From positions 1 through 64,000 of the forward strand of contig DVGA01000114.1 in NCBI GenBank assembly GCA_018712985.1: a stretch of DNA of 64,000 bases, given 5' to 3'. The notes under the pieces are model-generated. The model was not told where the DNA came from. It saw only the letters and a program-made list of their open reading frames with translations, and ran no database searches. This document shows positions 9,384-17,521 of this stretch, piece after piece (within the stretch, counting starts at the first letter, position 1; each line of letters begins with the position of its first letter). The position numbers and the translations under genes were made by a program. The stretch comes from Candidatus Scatomorpha intestinavium (GTDB lineage: Bacteria > Bacillota > Clostridia > Oscillospirales > Oscillospiraceae).

Positions 9384-10082
9384 ATGCCGCAGACGATACT
9401 TGTAGTTGACGATGAACGCGAAATTGCCGACCTTGTGGAACTCTACCTGAAAAACGAGGGCTTTGCCGTCCGCAAATTCTATAACGCCTCCGAGGCGCTC
9501 GAGTGCGTACGCACGGAGACGCTCGACCTCGCCATACTGGACGTCATGCTCCCGGATATGGACGGTTTCACGCTCTGCGCACGCATACGCGAGGAGCATT
9601 TCTGGCCAATAATCATGCTCACGGCCCGCGTGGAGGACATAGACAAGATCATGGGCCTCACCATCGGCGCAGACGACTATATCACAAAGCCGTTCAACCC
9701 CCTTGAGCTCGTCGCCCGCGTCAAAACGCAGCTCCGGCGCTACACGCGCTATAACCACCCAGGCGAGGAGGCTCCCACAAACGAAAATGAATACGACATC
9801 CGCGGCCTTGTGATAAACAAGGACACGCACAAGTGCACGCTCTACGGCAAGAACATCGCGCTCACACCGATAGAGTTCGGCATACTCTGGTATCTGTGCG
9901 ACAACCGCGGCCGCGTCATTTCCTCGGAGGAGCTGTTTGAGGCCGTCTGGGGCGAGAAATACCTCGACAACAACAATACGGTAATGGCACACATAGGCCG
10001 CCTGCGCGAAAAGCTGGGCGAGCCGCCGCGCAAGCCGCGTTTTGTCAAAACCGTCTGGGGGGTGGGTTATCAGGTTGAGTGA
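9384..10082 (+). CDS. vanR: VanR-type response regulator (vanG cluster)
   Basis: EIADLVELYLKNEGF, LAILDVMLPDMDGFTLC, PIIMLTARVEDIDKIMGLTIGADDYITKPFNPLELVARVKTQLRRYTRYN closely follow VanR_G as I recall it. Confidence 0.92.
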   Translation: MPQTILVVDDEREIADLVELYLKNEGFAVRKFYNASEALECVRTETLDLAILDVMLPDMDGFTLCARIREEHFWPIIMLTARVEDIDKIMGLTIGADDYITKPFNPLELVARVKTQLRRYTRYNHPGEEAPTNENEYDIRGLVINKDTHKCTLYGKNIALTPIEFGILWYLCDNRGRVISSEELFEAVWGEKYLDNNNTVMAHIGRLREKLGEPPRKPRFVKTVWGVGYQVE

Positions 10083-11208
10083 ATATGAAAACACCCCCGC
10101 CGCCCAGGTGCAGGCGGCCCCAATGCGCCGCTTCCGGCGCTCGCTCACCCGCCGGGTGCTCACGCGCTTCGTCGTGGCAATCGTGCTGTATACGATCCTC
10201 GTCTTCGTCGGGCTGTTCGTCAGCGTCATGGTCTGCGCCGCCATCAACTGGGACTATACGAACCCGATCTACCGCCTGCTGCAGTGGATAAGCAGCTATC
10301 TTCCCCTCGTAGTCATCATCGTGCTCGCCGCGGGGTATATCGTCCTGTTCATGCACTACTGGGCGCGCACGCTCGGCTATCTGGAGGACATAGTCTCCGC
10401 CACCGAGCAGATCTACAAATCCGGCAACGAGCCCATCTCGCTTCCCGACGACCTGCAGGTGGTCGAAAACCAGATGAACCGCATTAAGCTGGACATGCTC
10501 GCCAGCCGCCGCGCGGCTCAGGAGGCGGACCAGCGCAAAAACGACCTTGTCGTCTATCTCGCGCACGATCTTAAAACGCCGCTGACCTCCGTTATCGGCT
10601 ACCTCACGCTGCTGCGAGACGAGCAGGGCATCTCCCCGGAGCTGCGCGAGCACTATCTCTCCGTGGCCCTGGACAAGGCCGAGCGGCTCGAGGACCTGAT
10701 AAACGAGTTTTTCGACATCACACGTTTCTCGCTGACGAGCCTCACCCTCGAGCTGAAAACCGTCAGCCTCTCGCGCATGTTAGAGCAGACGGCGGACGAA
10801 TTCGCCCCGCTCCTCGCGGAAAAGGGCCTCGCCTGCCGCGTCATCGCCCCGCCGGATGTCAGCATCACCTGCGACCCGGACAAGCTCGAGCGCGTGTTCG
10901 ACAACCTGCTCCGCAACGCGATAAACTACAGCCACGAGGACACGGACATCACCGTCACGCTCGCCGTTGACGGCAAAGCCGCCCGCCTGACCTTCACAAA
11001 CGAGGGCGACGACATACCCAAGCACAAGCTGGAGCGGATCTTCGAGCAGTTTTACCGCCTGGACACCGCCCGCGGCAGCCGCACCGGCGGCGCAGGCCTC
11101 GGCCTCGCCATAGCAAAGGAGATCGTCGAGCTCCACGGCGGCACGATAAGCGCCGAGAGCGCGAACGGCCTGATCACCTTCCGCATTTCCCTCCCGCTCC
11201 ATCCGTGA
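10075..11208 (+). CDS. vanS: VanS-type sensor histidine kinase
   Basis: LVVYLAHDLKTPLTSVIGYLTLL, DNLLRNAINYS, FEQFYRLDTARGSRTGGAGLGLAIAKEIVELHGG; TTG start overlapping the vanR stop. Confidence 0.88.
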   Translation: MSEYENTPAAQVQAAPMRRFRRSLTRRVLTRFVVAIVLYTILVFVGLFVSVMVCAAINWDYTNPIYRLLQWISSYLPLVVIIVLAAGYIVLFMHYWARTLGYLEDIVSATEQIYKSGNEPISLPDDLQVVENQMNRIKLDMLASRRAAQEADQRKNDLVVYLAHDLKTPLTSVIGYLTLLRDEQGISPELREHYLSVALDKAERLEDLINEFFDITRFSLTSLTLELKTVSLSRMLEQTADEFAPLLAEKGLACRVIAPPDVSITCDPDKLERVFDNLLRNAINYSHEDTDITVTLAVDGKAARLTFTNEGDDIPKHKLERIFEQFYRLDTARGSRTGGAGLGLAIAKEIVELHGGTISAESANGLITFRISLPLHP

Positions 11209-11238
11209 GAAAATCGTAAGATTTGCTTCATAAAATAT

Positions 11239-11348
11239 TGGGTGTTTGTACATCCCGCGCGGAAAAACTCCGCTTCTGAACCTGATAGTATATCGCTGTC
11301 AGGACAAAGAAGCGGAGTTTCCGCTTTATTTACAGGAGGCAACACCCA
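11239..11348 (+). promoter_or_regulatory. Structured vanG leader: nested hairpin plus outer 8-bp helix reaching the start codon
   Basis: Stem GCGG-aa-AAACTCCGCTTCT (11259-11277) / AGAAGCGGAGTTT-CCGC (11308-11324); inner stem CCTGATAG (11281-11288) / CTGTCAGG (11296-11303); outer TGGGTGTT (11239-11246) / AACACCCA (11341-11348). Confidence 0.55.
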
Positions 11349-12400
11349 TGGAAAAGAAAAAGATAGCGGTAATTTTCGGCGGCTGCTCCCCGGAGCACAC
11401 GGTCTCTCTCACCTCGGCCGCCGCCGTTATAAGGCATATCGACACCGAAAAGTATGAGGTCGTCCAGCTCGGCATTACCGAGGGCGGCGAGTGGTTCCGC
11501 TTTTACGGCTCCCCGGATGACATAGAGGCCAACACCTGGCGCGCCGACCGCACAAAGTGCATCCCCGCCGTGATCTCCCCCGACCGCGACCAGCACGGCA
11601 TACTTGAGTTCCGCATGTCCGGCGTCCGCACGACGCGGCTCGACGCCGCTTTCCCTGTCCTGCACGGCCGCAACGGCGAGGACGGCACGGTGCAGGGCCT
11701 CTGCGAGCTCGCCGGCATCCCGCTTATAGGCTGCGGCACGCTCTCCTCCGCCCTCTGCATGGACAAGGACCGCGCGCACAAGCTCGTAATGCTCGCCGGG
11801 ATCGCCGTACCGCGCTCGGTGCTCCTTGAAAAGCTGCCCGCGAGCCCGGAGCTCGCCACCCTCGCCGAGGATATAGGCTACCCCCTGTTCGTCAAGCCCG
11901 TGCGCGCCGGCTCCTCCTTCGGCGTCACCCGCGTGGAGTCCGCCGCCGGCCTCCGCGCCGCGGTCAGGGAGGCCTTCAGGTACGACACCTCCGTTCTGAT
12001 AGAGGAGGCCGTCCCCGGTTTTGAGGTCGGCTGCGCCGTCATGGGCAACGGCAATTTGATAACCGGCAGGGCGGATGAGATCGAGCTAAGCGGCGGATAC
12101 TTCGACTTTGAGGAGAAGTACACGCTCAAAACTTCAAAAATACATATGCCCGCTCGCGTGGACGAGCCCACCGAGCGCCGCCTGCGCGATACGGCCTGCC
12201 GGATATACCGTACCCTCGGCTGCCGCGGCTTCGCCCGCGTGGACATGTTCCTCACGCCAGGCAGGCGCATCGTGTTCAACGAGGTGAATACGATTCCTGG
12301 CTTCACCTCCCACAGCCGCTTCCCAAAGATGATGTCCGGCGTCGGCTACGACTTTGCCGCGCTTGTCGACGCCCTGATAAGCCTCGGGCTGGAGGTGTGA
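11348..12400 (+). CDS. vanG: VanG-type D-alanine--D-serine ligase
   Basis: KIAVIFGGCSPEHTVSLTSA, FPVLHGRNGEDGTVQGLCELAGIPLIGCGTLSSALCMDKDRAHKLV, VKPVRAGSSFGVT, EKYTLKTSKIHMPARVD, FNEVNTIPGFTSHSRFPKMM match recalled VanG. RBS AGGAGG 11334-11339. Confidence 0.93.
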   Translation: MEKKKIAVIFGGCSPEHTVSLTSAAAVIRHIDTEKYEVVQLGITEGGEWFRFYGSPDDIEANTWRADRTKCIPAVISPDRDQHGILEFRMSGVRTTRLDAAFPVLHGRNGEDGTVQGLCELAGIPLIGCGTLSSALCMDKDRAHKLVMLAGIAVPRSVLLEKLPASPELATLAEDIGYPLFVKPVRAGSSFGVTRVESAAGLRAAVREAFRYDTSVLIEEAVPGFEVGCAVMGNGNLITGRADEIELSGGYFDFEEKYTLKTSKIHMPARVDEPTERRLRDTACRIYRTLGCRGFARVDMFLTPGRRIVFNEVNTIPGFTSHSRFPKMMSGVGYDFAALVDALISLGLEV

Positions 12401-13122
12401 ACATGGTAGGAGTACACAGCGGCTGCCTCGTCCTCGTAAATGCGCGGCATCCCATCCGCGATACTTCGCGCCCCGCTCTCGCCCCCGCCGCGCCGGGCAG
12501 CGGCGTGCTGCTCGAAAAGCGCGCCTCCGCCATGCTCACCGGCGCCCTTGAGCGCCTCGGCGCCGTTGGGGAGATAGTCCCCGTGAGCGGCTACCGCTCC
12601 GAGGCCGAGCAGCGCGAGATCTGGGACTCGTCCATGGCGGAAAACGGCGAGGACTTCACCCGCAAATTCGTCGCCGCCCCCGGCTGCAGCGAGCACCAGA
12701 CGGGCCTTGCCATAGACCTTGCCCTGCGGGCGGAAGACATAGACTTCATCCGCCCGGATTTCCCGTATGGCGGCGTCTGCGGCCGCTTCCGTGAAATAGC
12801 GCCCGACTACGGCTTTATTGAGCGCTACCCCGCCGGGAAGGAGGACATAACCGGCATAGCGGCCGAACCGTGGCACTTCAGGTATGTAGGCCGTCCCCAC
12901 GCCAGGCTGATGCGTGACATGGGCCTCACGCTTGAGGAATACGTCGAGTTCCTGCGCGGCTACCCATACCCCGGACGGCTGCTCAGCACCTCCAACGGCG
13001 GCTACGACGCCCTCATCGGCTTTGCCTGCAGCTATGAGCCGGAGGAGCACCGCGCGCCCTGCCAGGTCTCCGGCAACAACGTCGACGGATATATCCTCAC
13101 GCTCTGGAGGCTGCCGGCATGA
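12397..13122 (+). CDS. vanXY: VanXY-type D,D-dipeptidase/D,D-carboxypeptidase (M15)
   Basis: VPVSGYRSEAEQREIWDSS, GEDFTRKFVAAPGCSEHQTGLAIDLAL, GFIERYPAGKEDITGIAAEPWHFRYVG; 4-nt overlap with vanG. Confidence 0.92.
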   Translation: MNMVGVHSGCLVLVNARHPIRDTSRPALAPAAPGSGVLLEKRASAMLTGALERLGAVGEIVPVSGYRSEAEQREIWDSSMAENGEDFTRKFVAAPGCSEHQTGLAIDLALRAEDIDFIRPDFPYGGVCGRFREIAPDYGFIERYPAGKEDITGIAAEPWHFRYVGRPHARLMRDMGLTLEEYVEFLRGYPYPGRLLSTSNGGYDALIGFACSYEPEEHRAPCQVSGNNVDGYILTLWRLPA

Positions 13123-15215
13123 GCGCAAGAAACTACCGCGGCATCGACCTCTTCCGAATAGCCGCCGCGTTCCTCGTCGTGGCTATACACACCTCGCCCC
13201 TCGCCTCCTACAGTGAAACCGCGGACTTCATACTGACAAGGGAGATCGCCCGCACGGCGGTGCCGTTTTTCTTCATGACCACCGGCTTCTTCGTCCTCGG
13301 CGACTTTCGCCGCACAAAGGCCTTCCTGAAAAAGACCGCGCTTATCTACGCCGCCTGCGTCGCTCTCTATCTGCCCGTAAATGTCTACGCCGGGCGCCTC
13401 GACGGCCTCACTCTCGGAGGACTGTTCACGCAGCTCTTTTTTGAGGGCACGTTTTACCACCTCTGGTATCTCCCCGCCGCGCTGTTGGGCGTGCTGCTGG
13501 CCTCCTTCCTGCTCGACCGGCTCGGGCTCAAGGGCGCTCTGGCCGCCGCGGCCGCGCTCTACTGCGCCGGCCTGCTCGGGGACAGCTATTACGGTCTGAT
13601 TTCAAATGTCCCGCCGCTGAAAGCCGCCGTCAATGCGGCCATCTCGGTCACTGGGTATACGCGCAACGGCATCTTCTTCGCCCCGCTGTTTTTGCTGCTT
13701 GGCCACAGGATAAAAATCTCCGCCGCTCCCCGCCCGACCTTCAGCGCCGCAGCGCTCGCCGTCTCCGGCGCGCTGCTCATCGCCGAGGGCCTTGTCCTGA
13801 GGCACTTCAGCTTGCAGTACCACGACAGCATGTATGTTTTTCTGCCTGTTGTCATGTATTTCCTCTTCGCGCTCCTCTCCACCGTCCACGGGAGGTGCCC
13901 GGGCTGGGCGGCAAACTTTTCCCTGCTCGTCTATGTGCTGCACCCCGCGGTGATAATCGCCGTGCGCGGAGCCGCGCGCATACTCGGGCTGTGGGAGATG
14001 CTTGTGGAAAACAGCGTCGGGCACTATGCCGCGGTCTGCGCGGCGACCGGCCTGATTTCCGCCCTACTGCTGCTGATTTCCCGCCGTTTCACCGCCAAAG
14101 CCTCGCCTTTTTCCCGCGCGTATGTTGAGGTTGACACCGCCGCCTACCGCCGGAACGCACGGGCTCTGATGTCGCTCCTGCCGCCCGGCTGCCGTCTCAT
14201 GGCCGTGCTGAAGTCCAACGCCTACGGCCTCGGAGCGGAGCAGGCCGTGCAGGCCCTCAGGGCCGAGGGCGTGGAAAACTGGGCCGTTGCCACTGCCTCC
14301 GAGGGCGCGGCGCTCAGAAAATACGGCGCCCTCGGCACTATCCTCGTCCTCGGGCGCACCCCTTCATCGGATATCGGGGTGCTGACGCGCTATCGCCTGA
14401 CGCAAACCGTCGTCTCACTTGAATACGCGCGCGAGCTCTCTTCCATGCGCCGCCGCGTGGACGTACACATCAAAGTGGACACCGGGATGCACCGCCTCGG
14501 CATCGCCTGGACGGATATAGACGCCATGGACGCCGTGTTTTCCCTGCCCCATCTGCGCGTGACAGGTATGTTCACGCATTTTTCCTCCGCCGACAGCGCA
14601 GAAAACAGCGCAGCGGACTTCACACGCGGGCAGGCCGAGCGCTTTTTTGCCGCCGCCTCCGCACTCCGCGAACGCGGGCATGACACCGGCGAGCTGCACA
14701 CGCAGAGCAGCTACGGGCTGCTGAATTATCCCGACGAGCGCTGCACGCTTGTCCGCGCCGGCATCGCCCTATGCGGGGTAAAGAGCTCGCGGTCCGACCT
14801 CACGGAGCGCTGGCCCGGCCTTGAGCCGGTGCTCAGCCTCAGGGCACGGGTTTCGGAAGTGCGCGATATCCCGGCAGGCGAGGGCGCCGGCTACGACCTC
14901 GCTTTCAGGGCGGAGCGGCCCACGGTGCTCGCCGCCGTCCCCATCGGATATGCCGACGGCATATTCCGCTGCCTCCAGGGCGGTTATGCCCTGATAAACG
15001 GGCACAGAGCACCCGTAGCCGGGCGCATCTGCATGGACCAACTGCTGGTAGACGTCACCGAATGCGGCAGCGTCTGCCCCGGGGACACTGTAACTTTCAT
15101 CGGCCGTGACGGCGGTTTGGAGATAACCGCCGAAGAGCTCACGGAGCGCAGCGGCACGATAACCAACGAGCTTTTCAGCCGCCTTGGCCCGCGTCTGCCT
15201 CGCGTGTGGCGCTGA
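13119..15215 (+). CDS. vanT: VanT-type membrane serine/alanine racemase (acyltransferase_3-like membrane domain + PLP racemase)
   Basis: N-term RGIDLFRIAAAFLVVAIHTSPLASYSETADFI; C-term YVEVDTAAYRRNARALMSLLPPGCRLMAVLKSNAYGLGAE racemase PLP-lysine motif. Confidence 0.93.
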   Translation: MSARNYRGIDLFRIAAAFLVVAIHTSPLASYSETADFILTREIARTAVPFFFMTTGFFVLGDFRRTKAFLKKTALIYAACVALYLPVNVYAGRLDGLTLGGLFTQLFFEGTFYHLWYLPAALLGVLLASFLLDRLGLKGALAAAAALYCAGLLGDSYYGLISNVPPLKAAVNAAISVTGYTRNGIFFAPLFLLLGHRIKISAAPRPTFSAAALAVSGALLIAEGLVLRHFSLQYHDSMYVFLPVVMYFLFALLSTVHGRCPGWAANFSLLVYVLHPAVIIAVRGAARILGLWEMLVENSVGHYAAVCAATGLISALLLLISRRFTAKASPFSRAYVEVDTAAYRRNARALMSLLPPGCRLMAVLKSNAYGLGAEQAVQALRAEGVENWAVATASEGAALRKYGALGTILVLGRTPSSDIGVLTRYRLTQTVVSLEYARELSSMRRRVDVHIKVDTGMHRLGIAWTDIDAMDAVFSLPHLRVTGMFTHFSSADSAENSAADFTRGQAERFFAAASALRERGHDTGELHTQSSYGLLNYPDERCTLVRAGIALCGVKSSRSDLTERWPGLEPVLSLRARVSEVRDIPAGEGAGYDLAFRAERPTVLAAVPIGYADGIFRCLQGGYALINGHRAPVAGRICMDQLLVDVTECGSVCPGDTVTFIGRDGGLEITAEELTERSGTITNELFSRLGPRLPRVWR

Positions 15216-15223
15216 AGCATGAA

Positions 15224-15249
15224 AAAAGGCCGCCGTAAGGCGGCCTTTT
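15224..15249. terminator. Bidirectional terminator between vanT and spoIVA
   Basis: aaaaggccgcc-gtaa-ggcggcctttt. Confidence 0.85.
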
Positions 15250-15250
15250 A

Positions 15251-16726
15251 CTAAAACACGATACATATCAGGCTCCCGCTGCCCTCGTTCACGATACGCT
15301 GCATGGTATTGCGCAGCTTGTTGCGCACAGGCGCGGGGACACGCTTTATCTTGGACTCAAGCCCCTCCTCCGCTATGTCGTAGAGCGACTTGCCGAAGAT
15401 GTTGGATTCCCATATCCGGCTCACGTCGCCGTCGAAGCCCTGCAGCAGGAAGCCCATTATCTCCTCGCTGGCCTTTTCCCCGCCGAGCGCAGGCGTGACC
15501 TCTGTTTCTATGTTGGTCATCATCATGTGTATACTCGGCGCGCTGGCCTTGAGCCGCACACTGTATCTGCCTCCGGTGCGGACGATCTGCGGCTCTTCGA
15601 GCTTCAGCTCCCCTGGCAGCGGCATCACCACGCCGTATCCGGTCTCCCGCACGCTTCTCAGCGCGTCGCTTATGTGGTCATAGTCGGTTTTGATTTCGCG
15701 CATATGAGTCAGGAGCGTCATCAGGTCACCGTCGTCGGCGATGTCAAAGCCGCTCTGCTCGCTGATGGTCTTGTAATATAGGCTGCGCGGCATATCTATC
15801 TCGGCGGTCACCTGTCCTGTCCCCATTTCAACGCGCTTTACGCCCGCGGCGCTGACGTCTTCTCGCATGCCGAGCTCATCCATTATGCTGAAAGCGTCCC
15901 GGACCCTCCCCATCTGGGCCGCCGCGGAGGCTATGCCCTCATACAGCCCGGTCTTAAGCGCCGCGTCCTGCGGCAGGGCATCCAGCCACGGCGGCAGGAA
16001 TATGCCAAGCTCCGCAATCGGGAACTCGTACAGCGCGAATTTAAGTATCTCCTCAATATCCTTCTGTCCGAGGTCAACGCAGGACACCGCGAGGCAGGTT
16101 ACAGCGTATTTTTCCGATAGCTCCTGCCTTAGCGCCTCTGCCTCCTCGCTCTGGGGAGAGGCGCAGTTGAGCAGCAGCACAAACGGCTTGCCGATGGCGC
16201 GCAGCTCGTTTATCACGCGCTCCTCTGCCTCTACATAGTTCTCGCGCGGAATGCCGCAGATGCTCCCGTCCGTAGTCATGACTATGCCGAGGGTGGAGTG
16301 CTCGGCTATAACGCGGCGCGTGCCCTCCTCGGCCGCTTCGGAGAGGCTCACCTCGTGGTCAAACCACGGAGTGGTCACCATGCGCTCCTCTCCCTCTTCA
16401 AGCTGCCCGGCGGCCCCCTGGACCATGTAGCCCACGCAGTCTATCAGGCGGACGGAAAACGTTACTCCGCCCTCAAGCTCCACTTTTGCGGCGTCCTCCG
16501 GGACAAATTTCGGCTCCGCCGTCATTATAGTCCTGCCTGAGCCGGACTGAGGCAGCTCATCCTTCGCCCTCTCGCGGGCGTAGGCGTCGGCAATGTTCGG
16601 GATGACAAGCGTCTCCATGAAGCGCTTGATAAACGTGGACTTACCCGTCCGCACCGGGCCTACGAGGCCGATATAGATGTCTCCCCCGGTTCGCGCGGCC
16701 ATATCCTGGTATATAGAAGTATTCAT
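15251..16726 (-). CDS. spoIVA: Stage IV sporulation protein A
   Basis: MNTSIYQDMAARTGGDIYIGLVGPVRTGKSTFIKRFMETLVIPNI, typical SpoIVA P-loop N-terminus. Confidence 0.97.
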   Translation of the reverse strand: MNTSIYQDMAARTGGDIYIGLVGPVRTGKSTFIKRFMETLVIPNIADAYARERAKDELPQSGSGRTIMTAEPKFVPEDAAKVELEGGVTFSVRLIDCVGYMVQGAAGQLEEGEERMVTTPWFDHEVSLSEAAEEGTRRVIAEHSTLGIVMTTDGSICGIPRENYVEAEERVINELRAIGKPFVLLLNCASPQSEEAEALRQELSEKYAVTCLAVSCVDLGQKDIEEILKFALYEFPIAELGIFLPPWLDALPQDAALKTGLYEGIASAAAQMGRVRDAFSIMDELGMREDVSAAGVKRVEMGTGQVTAEIDMPRSLYYKTISEQSGFDIADDGDLMTLLTHMREIKTDYDHISDALRSVRETGYGVVMPLPGELKLEEPQIVRTGGRYSVRLKASAPSIHMMMTNIETEVTPALGGEKASEEIMGFLLQGFDGDVSRIWESNIFGKSLYDIAEEGLESKIKRVPAPVRNKLRNTMQRIVNEGSGSLICIVF

Positions 16727-16805
16727 GTTCCGCCCTCTTTCCCCTGAACTCTTGATAGACGATATGATGTCCCGGACGGAATTATTACCCCCATGTCCAA
16801 AAACG

Positions 16806-16840
16806 CACCGGCGGCCCCGCCTGAAGCGGAACCGCCGGTG
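16806..16840 (-). terminator. Terminator downstream of the TIGR01440 family gene
   Basis: caccggcgg...ccgccggtg, with GTTTTTGG following on the minus strand. Confidence 0.65.
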
Positions 16841-16856
16841 GCATGGATTTATATTG

Positions 16857-17405
16857 TCAGACCTTCTCAGGATACACGGCCCTCGCCCCGCCGATGAGCT
16901 TTGGGCGCGTCCTCGCCGCGTTCACCGCGGCCTCGCCGACCTTTTTGACGCTCAGGCGCAGCGGCACGGCGACTTCACGCAGGTGCATGCCTATCATCGT
17001 GCAGCCGATGTCCAGCCCCGCGTGCGCGCGCACGTGCTCCACCGCCACCGGGTCCGCCATGTGTTTCCACGCGGCCGTGGCGAAGGAACCGCCGGCTTTC
17101 GGCTGAGGGATGACGCAGACCGGGTCGTAACCGAACTTCTCCGCGGCCTCGCGCTCGATTATCAGCGCGCGGTTCAGGTGCTCGCAGCATTGCGCGGCCA
17201 GGTACAGCCCGCGCTCCTTCAAGAGTGGCATTATGCCCTCAATAACGGCCTCGGCCGCCTCCGGCGTGCTGCCCTTGCCTATTTTGGCCCCCATTATCTC
17301 GCTCGATGAACAGCCCACGACCACAAGGCCTCCGGCCGGGACGCAGGCTGCGTCCAGCAGCTCGCGCATCGCCGATGCGGCCTGTTCCTTTATATCCTCA
17401 TACAT
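16857..17405 (-). CDS. TIGR01440/UPF0340 (YwlG-like) family protein
   Basis: MYEDIKEQAASAMRELLDAA...VVGCSSSEIMGAKIGKGS...QCCEHLNRALIIERE. Confidence 0.88.
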   Translation of the reverse strand: MYEDIKEQAASAMRELLDAACVPAGGLVVVGCSSSEIMGAKIGKGSTPEAAEAVIEGIMPLLKERGLYLAAQCCEHLNRALIIEREAAEKFGYDPVCVIPQPKAGGSFATAAWKHMADPVAVEHVRAHAGLDIGCTMIGMHLREVAVPLRLSVKKVGEAAVNAARTRPKLIGGARAVYPEKV

Positions 17406-17456
17406 GAAAAGCGCCTCCTTTTCTGTGTAAGTATATTCTACCACCCCTTGACGGGT

Positions 17457-17485
17457 TTGACAACCACCCCGCTCTGGAGTATTAT
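17457..17485 (+). promoter_or_regulatory. Sigma-A promoter for the DUF3048 lipoprotein gene
   Basis: TTGACA - 17 nt - TATTAT. Confidence 0.8.
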
Positions 17486-17521
17486 ACATAAACAGACTAC
17501 AGACAGTTGTGAGGTATTGAT

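Noticed and set aside
9231-15250. Mobile element (ICE/transposon) carrying the van genes
   Set aside because: No integrase, transposase, relaxase, att-like direct repeats or tRNA at the borders; neighbours are core genes and composition matches surroundings.
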